Source: Acidobacteriaceae bacterium
GTDB taxonomy: Bacteria > Acidobacteriota > Terriglobia > Terriglobales > Acidobacteriaceae
Assembly (NCBI GenBank): GCA_003135495.1
Contig: PLBX01000138.1
Span: 931-10,974, forward strand
Reading direction: 5' to 3'
DNA length: 10,044 nucleotides
A program made the translations under genes and the position numbers. Positions 6,188 through 10,044 of this stretch are shown in pieces. The notes below the pieces were generated by a model that made no database searches, was not told the origin of the DNA, and saw only the letters and a program-made list of their open reading frames with translations. Numbering within the stretch: the stretch's first letter is position 1; each line of letters begins with the position of its first letter.

Positions 6188-6926
6188 GCAGGTAGTTTTC
6201 TATTCCGCGCTCCTCGTCCTTTGGACGCTTCTCGCCAAACTGCATATTTGGCCGCCCTATCTCTTTCCTCCGCCTTGGGGAGTGGGGCACGCGCTATGGG
6301 ATGGATTTGCCGATCACAGTTTTTGGATTGGTATCGCCGTTACCATGAAGCGAATGCTCATCGGCTACAGCTTGTCCATCGTCATTGGCCTGATTCTCGG
6401 TTTGGCGATATCGAGTAATAAATTTCTCGAAGAAACGCTCAGCGGTTTGCTGGTGAGTTTGCAGTCTCTGCCCAGCATCTGCTGGATTCCGCTTGCCGTC
6501 CTATGGTTTGGACTGACGGAGAAGGCAATTCTTTTTGTCGTGCTGATGGGCTCGTTACTGTCCGTCACTATTGCCATGGAAGACGGCCGCAAGCAGATGC
6601 CGAAAATCTACGGCATGGCAGGCCGCAACCTGGGAGCTAGCGGCTTCCGTCTCTTCTGGTCTGTCCTGCTGCCCGCAAGTTTGCCCTTCATCGTGAACGG
6701 CATGAAGCAAGGGTGGGCTTTCGCGTGGCGCTCGCTGATTCAGGCCGAAATGATTTTTCTCAGTCTTGGCCTTGGCCAATTGCTGATGATGGGCCGCGAT
6801 CTAAGCGACATGAACCAGGTGATGGCCGTGATGATCGTGATTATTATTCTCGGCTTCGCTGTGGATGGCCTGATCTTTCGCAACTTGGAGCGGCGTCTCC
6901 AATTGAAGTACGGGCTGACCACTTAA
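6171..6926 (+). CDS. ABC transporter permease (SsuC/TauC type)
   Basis: A 251-residue inner-membrane subunit with about six transmembrane segments (roughly residues 8-24, 62-80, 90-112, 118-136, 180-200, 216-235). The EAA-type cytoplasmic loop that docks on the ATPase is seen at about 150-172, 'AGRNLGASGFRLFWSVLLP' followed by ASLP, with the conserved Gly and the closing LP. 'LQSLPSICWIPLAVLWFGL' (97-115) is characteristic of the SsuC/TauC/NrtB branch of binding-protein-dependent permeases. The ATG at 6171 lies 17 bases inside the ATPase gene and has GGAG (6160-6163) seven bases upstream, giving tight coupling. Length and motifs are complete. The usual substrates of this branch are sulfonates, taurine, nitrate or thiamine precursors. 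The adjacent YeiH-type gene favours a sulfur compound. Confidence 0.94.
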   Translation: MKKIAKQVVFYSALLVLWTLLAKLHIWPPYLFPPPWGVGHALWDGFADHSFWIGIAVTMKRMLIGYSLSIVIGLILGLAISSNKFLEETLSGLLVSLQSLPSICWIPLAVLWFGLTEKAILFVVLMGSLLSVTIAMEDGRKQMPKIYGMAGRNLGASGFRLFWSVLLPASLPFIVNGMKQGWAFAWRSLIQAEMIFLSLGLGQLLMMGRDLSDMNQVMAVMIVIIILGFAVDGLIFRNLERRLQLKYGLTT

Positions 6927-6974
6927 GGTCCCTAAAACGCATCACTGATAATCCGGATCAAAGGAGCATTTTTA

Positions 6975-7109
6975 ATGTCAACGGACAAGTCCTCTACAAC
7001 TCCCTCAAGCAAGGGAACCTCGTTTTCGCTAGACACATGGGCGCTCATTGTCGCCATGTTGCTGGCTCTGGCCGTCAGATTCGACATTCTAAAAAACGTC
7101 CCATGGTAG
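6975..7109 (+). CDS. 44-residue single-span membrane protein preceding the YeiH-type exporter
   Basis: The ATG at 6975 has a strong ribosome binding site, AAGGAG at 6961-6966 in full (AAAGGAG from 6960), eight bases upstream. The frame ends at TAG 7107-7109. The peptide has a polar Ser/Thr-rich head (residues 2-18), then DTWALIVAMLLALAV as one membrane helix (about 20-34), then a short RFDILKNVPW tail. It sits 48 bases after the permease and 41 before the exporter, all in one direction, so it is almost surely co-transcribed. The order Asp-x-Trp-Ala followed by a hydrophobic helix resembles, from memory, an extra N-terminal segment present in longer members of the YeiH/PSE family. It may therefore be a detached accessory subunit of the exporter. 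The ORF is real on SD, context and composition; the function is inferred. Confidence 0.75.
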   Translation: MSTDKSSTTPSSKGTSFSLDTWALIVAMLLALAVRFDILKNVPW

Positions 7110-7150
7110 TTGCGACAATCCTCAACTCTCGTTTCTGATGGAGAAAGTTT

Positions 7151-8236
7151 ATGGCATCCTCAATTTCCCTACCGCGCGCGGAGTCTACAAATCCGCTGCT
7201 CAATGCGTTGAGAATTGTGCCTGGCATTCTTTTGCTGGCTGGGATCGGCTACGCCGGTAAAATTCTCGAGCACTCGGTTAACGCCTATGCCAAATCACAC
7301 CATTGGACGTTTCCTAACATTGAGTACGTTCTTTGGGCGATTCTCATCGGCCTGATTATTTCCAATATCTTGGCAATCCCCAAAATTTTTCAACCTGGCA
7401 TCGCCACCTACGAGTTCTGGCTAAAACTCGGGATTGTCCTTTTGGGCACACGCTTTGTATTGGCCGATGTTCTGAAACTGGGTGGAATAAGTCTGAGACT
7501 CGTCGTGATTGAAATCACGCTTTCGCTGGCCTTGATGACCCTCTTGGGCCGATTGTTCAAGCTGAAGCCGAAGCTCACATCGCTGCTTGCCATCGGATCA
7601 GCAGTCTGCGGCGTTTCCGCGATCATCGCCGCCAAGGGCGCTATCGATGCCGACGACGAAGACTCCTCTTTCGCGATCGCCGCAATCCTGGCGCTTGGAG
7701 CGCTATCACTCTTCACATTTCCTGCGATTGCGCACGGCTTGCACATGACCGATGTCTCCTACGGATTATGGGCCGGCCTCGGAGTCGACAATACGGCGGA
7801 AGCAACCGCCGCCGGCGCATTGTATTCGGATGCCGCAGGCAAAGTTGCGGTGCTCGCCAAAACGGCACGCAATGCCATGATCGGATTCGTTGTCCTGGGA
7901 TACGCTCTCTACTGGTCTGGACGAGGCCAAGCCGAAGCCATCACAAACAAAGCTGCCTTCCTGTGGAAGAAGTTCCCCAAATTTGTTCTTGGCTTTCTGC
8001 TGATGTCGTTACTCGTCGGCTTCCATGCATTCAGCAAGGGACAGGTCGCGTCGCTTGGGAATCTGTCAAAATGGGCATTCCTGCTCACTTTCGCCGGGGT
8101 CGGGCTTCGCACTAACTTGCGCGATACGTCGAAGCAGGGCTTACGTCCCTTTATCGTGGGCGCGCTAGGCGAGGTTTTGATTGCATGCCTGACCCTGGGT
8201 TTGGTGGTTGGCGCAAATCGAATATGGGGCCTGTGA
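7151..8236 (+). CDS. YeiH-family putative sulfate exporter (UPF0324/PSE)
   Basis: A 361-residue polytopic inner-membrane protein with about ten hydrophobic segments. Family-type landmarks are 'LKLGIVLLGTRFVLADVLKL' (91-110), the conserved 'AIGSAVCGVSAIIAAKGAI' (147-165) and 'GLWAGLGVDNTAEATAAG' (205-222, where E. coli YeiH has a comparable WAG.G motif). The C-terminal helix pair ends in GVGLRTNLRDT and a final GLVVGA helix. Members (Pfam PF03601, including TauZ of taurine degraders) are thought to export sulfate or sulfite produced by sulfonate breakdown; direct biochemical proof is limited. The ATG at 7151 has GGAGAAAG seven bases or fewer upstream. Placed last in the sulfonate-type importer operon, it fits disposal of released inorganic sulfur. 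No clear terminator follows. Confidence 0.9.
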   Translation: MASSISLPRAESTNPLLNALRIVPGILLLAGIGYAGKILEHSVNAYAKSHHWTFPNIEYVLWAILIGLIISNILAIPKIFQPGIATYEFWLKLGIVLLGTRFVLADVLKLGGISLRLVVIEITLSLALMTLLGRLFKLKPKLTSLLAIGSAVCGVSAIIAAKGAIDADDEDSSFAIAAILALGALSLFTFPAIAHGLHMTDVSYGLWAGLGVDNTAEATAAGALYSDAAGKVAVLAKTARNAMIGFVVLGYALYWSGRGQAEAITNKAAFLWKKFPKFVLGFLLMSLLVGFHAFSKGQVASLGNLSKWAFLLTFAGVGLRTNLRDTSKQGLRPFIVGALGEVLIACLTLGLVVGANRIWGL

Positions 8237-8263
8237 GACATTTGGCGCACGGGATTTGGCCTC

Positions 8264-8292
8264 TTTCCATTTCCGATGAATTCATTTCTAAT
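8264..8292 (+). promoter_or_regulatory. Candidate promoter of the M28 peptidase gene
   Basis: TTTCCA (8264-8269, 4 of 6 to the -35 consensus), 17 bases, then TCTAAT (8287-8292, 5 of 6 to the -10 consensus). The predicted transcription start (about 8299) falls two bases before the ATG at 8301, and no Shine-Dalgarno precedes that ATG. Together these would suit a near-leaderless mRNA. Alternatively the gene is simply read through from the transporter operon 64 bases upstream. Confidence 0.35.
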
Positions 8293-8300
8293 GCTCGGCT

Positions 8301-9812
8301 ATGATTCGCGGAATAATTCACAACCTTGGGCCCTTGGGATTTGCGCTGTTCTTGGTGGTAACGATCACCCGGCCCGCTTTCGCTGCCGATCCTGACTCGC
8401 AGCGGCAAATGGCGGATCGCCTCATCACCGAAGCACTCAAACCTTCCGCCATAGAAACCAATCTTCGCCGCTTGACCGACGAGATCGGCGGACGCATTCC
8501 GGGTACTCCGGCATTTCAGCGGGCGGTGGACTGGGGAGTAGAGGCGCTAAAGATAGCGGGCGCCGACAACGTCCACACGGAAGAGTTCAGCATTCAACAT
8601 TCATGGGCGGAGGGTTCTACGTCCATGACTGCATCGCTATATTCCGGAACGACATTCCCCGTTCGTGCCGTCTCGGTCGCGTGGGCTCCAGCACTCGCGT
8701 CCGCCAAGCATGTTCCTATCGTGGATGTGGGAGAAGGCTCCGCCTCGGAATTCGCCAAAGTTGGCGACATAGCCGGACGAATCGTTCTGGTCCACTCCAA
8801 GGTGCTTGTGACTTGGGACGATCTTTTCGCTGAATACGAGCGGGCTCCTGCCGTGATCGCGTTGGCGGTGAAGGGGAAGGCGAAAGCAATCGCATTTATG
8901 GCGACCCGTGATCACGGGATTCTCTACCGTCACACGAACTCCGTGAACGGTGAAATTGATGCGCTTCCGCAATTAATGATCGCCCGCGAAGATGGTGAGA
9001 GGATTGCCCGCTTGCTGGCCGCGGCAAACCCGGTGTGGGCGGATATTGCAATCCCCAACAAAATTGGCCCAGCTTTTAAAACCTGGAATGTAGTCGGCGA
9101 GATCCGCGGCAGCGAAAGGCCAGACGAATTTGTAGTATTAGGCGCGCATCTGGATTCCTGGGAACTTGGTACTGGCGCGCTGGACAATGGTTGTAATGCC
9201 GCGTTGGTAATTGATGCGCTGCGAGCCATCAAAGCCTCCGGCCTGGCGCCCAAGCGATCGATCCGCTTCATCCTCTTCTCTGGCGAAGAAGAAGGATTGC
9301 TTGGCTCGCGCGCCTATGCAACGGCGCATCGCCGCGAACTCGATAAAGCTGCAGCGGTAGTCATTTTCGATTCCGGTAGCGGGAAGACTACAAGCTTCTC
9401 AACCGGAGGCCGCAAAGATGTGATAGCCGCCACGGCGCCGATGCTAACTCCACTCGAGCAGTTCGATGTCACAAACGCGGTGCCCACTGCAGAATCCGGC
9501 ACCGACCATTTCGACTTCATGCTCGAAGGTGTTCCGAGTTTCGTCGCCGATCAGGTGGAAGCGAACTATATGGAGAATTATCACGCCACCACCGACACCT
9601 TCGACAAAGTAGATTTCGATCAGCTCAAGAAGAATGTAGCCGAAGCAGCCGTGTTTACTTTTGCGCTCGCAAATGCGGACGAACGCGTCGGGCCGCGGTT
9701 GAGTCGGGCGCAAATTGAGCAGACTCTGCACGAATCTCGCCTCGACCAGGAATTAACAAATATGGGCCTCTGGGATGAATGGGCGAACGGGAAACGAGGA
9801 CGAGAACAGTAG
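8301..9812 (+). CDS. Secreted M28-family zinc peptidase with PA domain
   Basis: A 503-residue exported metallopeptidase. A Sec signal at 1-28 ends in AFA|AD. A protease-associated (PA) insert lies at about 120-235 (VDVGEGSASEFAKVGDIAGR, VHSKVLV). The catalytic M28 domain follows: zinc ligands H283 (LGAHLDSW), bridging D295 (GALDNGCNAAL), catalytic base E329 and ligand E330 (FSGEEEGLLGSRAY), D357 (VVIFDSGSG) and H428 (NYHATTDTFD). All five metal ligands and the base are present, so it should be active as an aminopeptidase or carboxypeptidase (the glutamate carboxypeptidase II / aminopeptidase Y branch) on peptides in the periplasm or outside the cell. The exact specificity cannot be read. The ATG at 8301 lacks a ribosome binding site but gives the complete signal peptide. 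It lies 64 bases after the exporter gene; functional linkage to sulfur transport is not evident. Confidence 0.93.
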   Translation: MIRGIIHNLGPLGFALFLVVTITRPAFAADPDSQRQMADRLITEALKPSAIETNLRRLTDEIGGRIPGTPAFQRAVDWGVEALKIAGADNVHTEEFSIQHSWAEGSTSMTASLYSGTTFPVRAVSVAWAPALASAKHVPIVDVGEGSASEFAKVGDIAGRIVLVHSKVLVTWDDLFAEYERAPAVIALAVKGKAKAIAFMATRDHGILYRHTNSVNGEIDALPQLMIAREDGERIARLLAAANPVWADIAIPNKIGPAFKTWNVVGEIRGSERPDEFVVLGAHLDSWELGTGALDNGCNAALVIDALRAIKASGLAPKRSIRFILFSGEEEGLLGSRAYATAHRRELDKAAAVVIFDSGSGKTTSFSTGGRKDVIAATAPMLTPLEQFDVTNAVPTAESGTDHFDFMLEGVPSFVADQVEANYMENYHATTDTFDKVDFDQLKKNVAEAAVFTFALANADERVGPRLSRAQIEQTLHESRLDQELTNMGLWDEWANGKRGREQ

Positions 9813-9836
9813 GTTACACGTATCGTAAGATTCCCT

Positions 9837-10044
9837 GTGCTGCTTTTTTGGATTCTTTTCAATCTGTTCGTGCTGGCGATGCTCGCGCTGGATCTGGGTG
9901 TTGTGAGTCGCCGGCCACGCCGCGTGGGCGTTCGCGAAGCCCTGACGTGGTCGGGAATCTGGATTGCACTCGCGGGGGCATTCGCTTTGCTGGAGTTCTT
10001 CTGGCATGGCAGGGCGCAATCGCTACAGTTCATAACCTCCTATT
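9837..10044 (+). CDS. TerC-family membrane protein, N-terminal part (runs off window)
   Basis: The frame opens after the peptidase stop and stays open to the last base, giving 69 codons from GTG 9837. The protein begins with a membrane helix (LLFWILFNLFVLAMLALDLG), then VVSRRPRRVGVREALTWSGI with a second helix (WIALAGAFALLEFFW), then an RAQSLQFITSY end. The 'LALDLGV...R...REAL.WS..WIALA' pattern is the standard N-terminus of TerC/Alx integral membrane proteins. These are associated with tellurite resistance and, in better-studied members, with manganese efflux and metallation of exported enzymes. No strong ribosome site is seen, so the start is provisional (GTG 9837; ATG 9879 would cut the first helix). 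The gene starts 24 bases after the peptidase, in the same frame, so they may be co-transcribed. Confidence 0.85.
   Translation, partial: MLLFWILFNLFVLAMLALDLGVVSRRPRRVGVREALTWSGIWIALAGAFALLEFFWHGRAQSLQFITSY

Overview
The window looks like a chromosomal segment of a free-living Gram-negative bacterium. Acidobacteriota (the Koribacter/Terriglobia type) is my best guess. It rests on the style of the proteins: a TPR tail ending in a 'SLRPDPRF' motif, a small lipoprotein with a bacterial Ig-like body, a Tat-exported hemerythrin and an M28/PA peptidase. No rRNA or taxonomic marker gene is present, so this is inference. I see no tRNA, rRNA, CRISPR array, transposase or phage gene.

Layout. Positions 1-801 (+) hold the 3' end of a TPR-repeat protein. 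It converges, with no gap, on an exported hemerythrin-domain protein (802-1536, -). Next comes a mostly non-coding stretch with two short palindromes, leading to a 63-residue zinc-ribbon protein (1875-2066, +). A small lipoprotein follows (2283-2765, +) and ends at a clear intrinsic terminator (2803-2835). A near-consensus sigma70-type promoter (2956-2984) then drives a PP2C-type Ser/Thr phosphatase (3050-3841, +).

After about 400 bp without a convincing gene (apart from a possible 35-codon leader ORF at 4130-4237) comes the main operon. It encodes a NitT/TauT/Ssu-type ABC importer: substrate-binding protein (4246-5258), ATPase (5255-6187) and permease (6171-6926). These are followed by a 44-residue single-span membrane protein (6975-7109) and a YeiH-family putative sulfate exporter (7151-8236). 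The gene order suggests uptake of an organosulfur compound, probably a sulfonate, coupled to export of the inorganic sulfur released. No desulfonating enzyme lies in the window. The substrate-binding protein carries a one-base frameshift in an A-run near 4779-4783, so as written the importer lacks an intact binding protein.

An exported M28 zinc peptidase with an inserted PA domain (8301-9812) follows, possibly from its own near-leaderless promoter. The window ends inside the N-terminus of a TerC-family membrane protein (9837-10044, partial).

The most noteworthy points are the frameshift inside an otherwise intact operon, the conserved-looking micro-protein just ahead of the YeiH-type exporter, and the possible leader ORF ahead of the operon. 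I found no clear evidence for a wholly new system.
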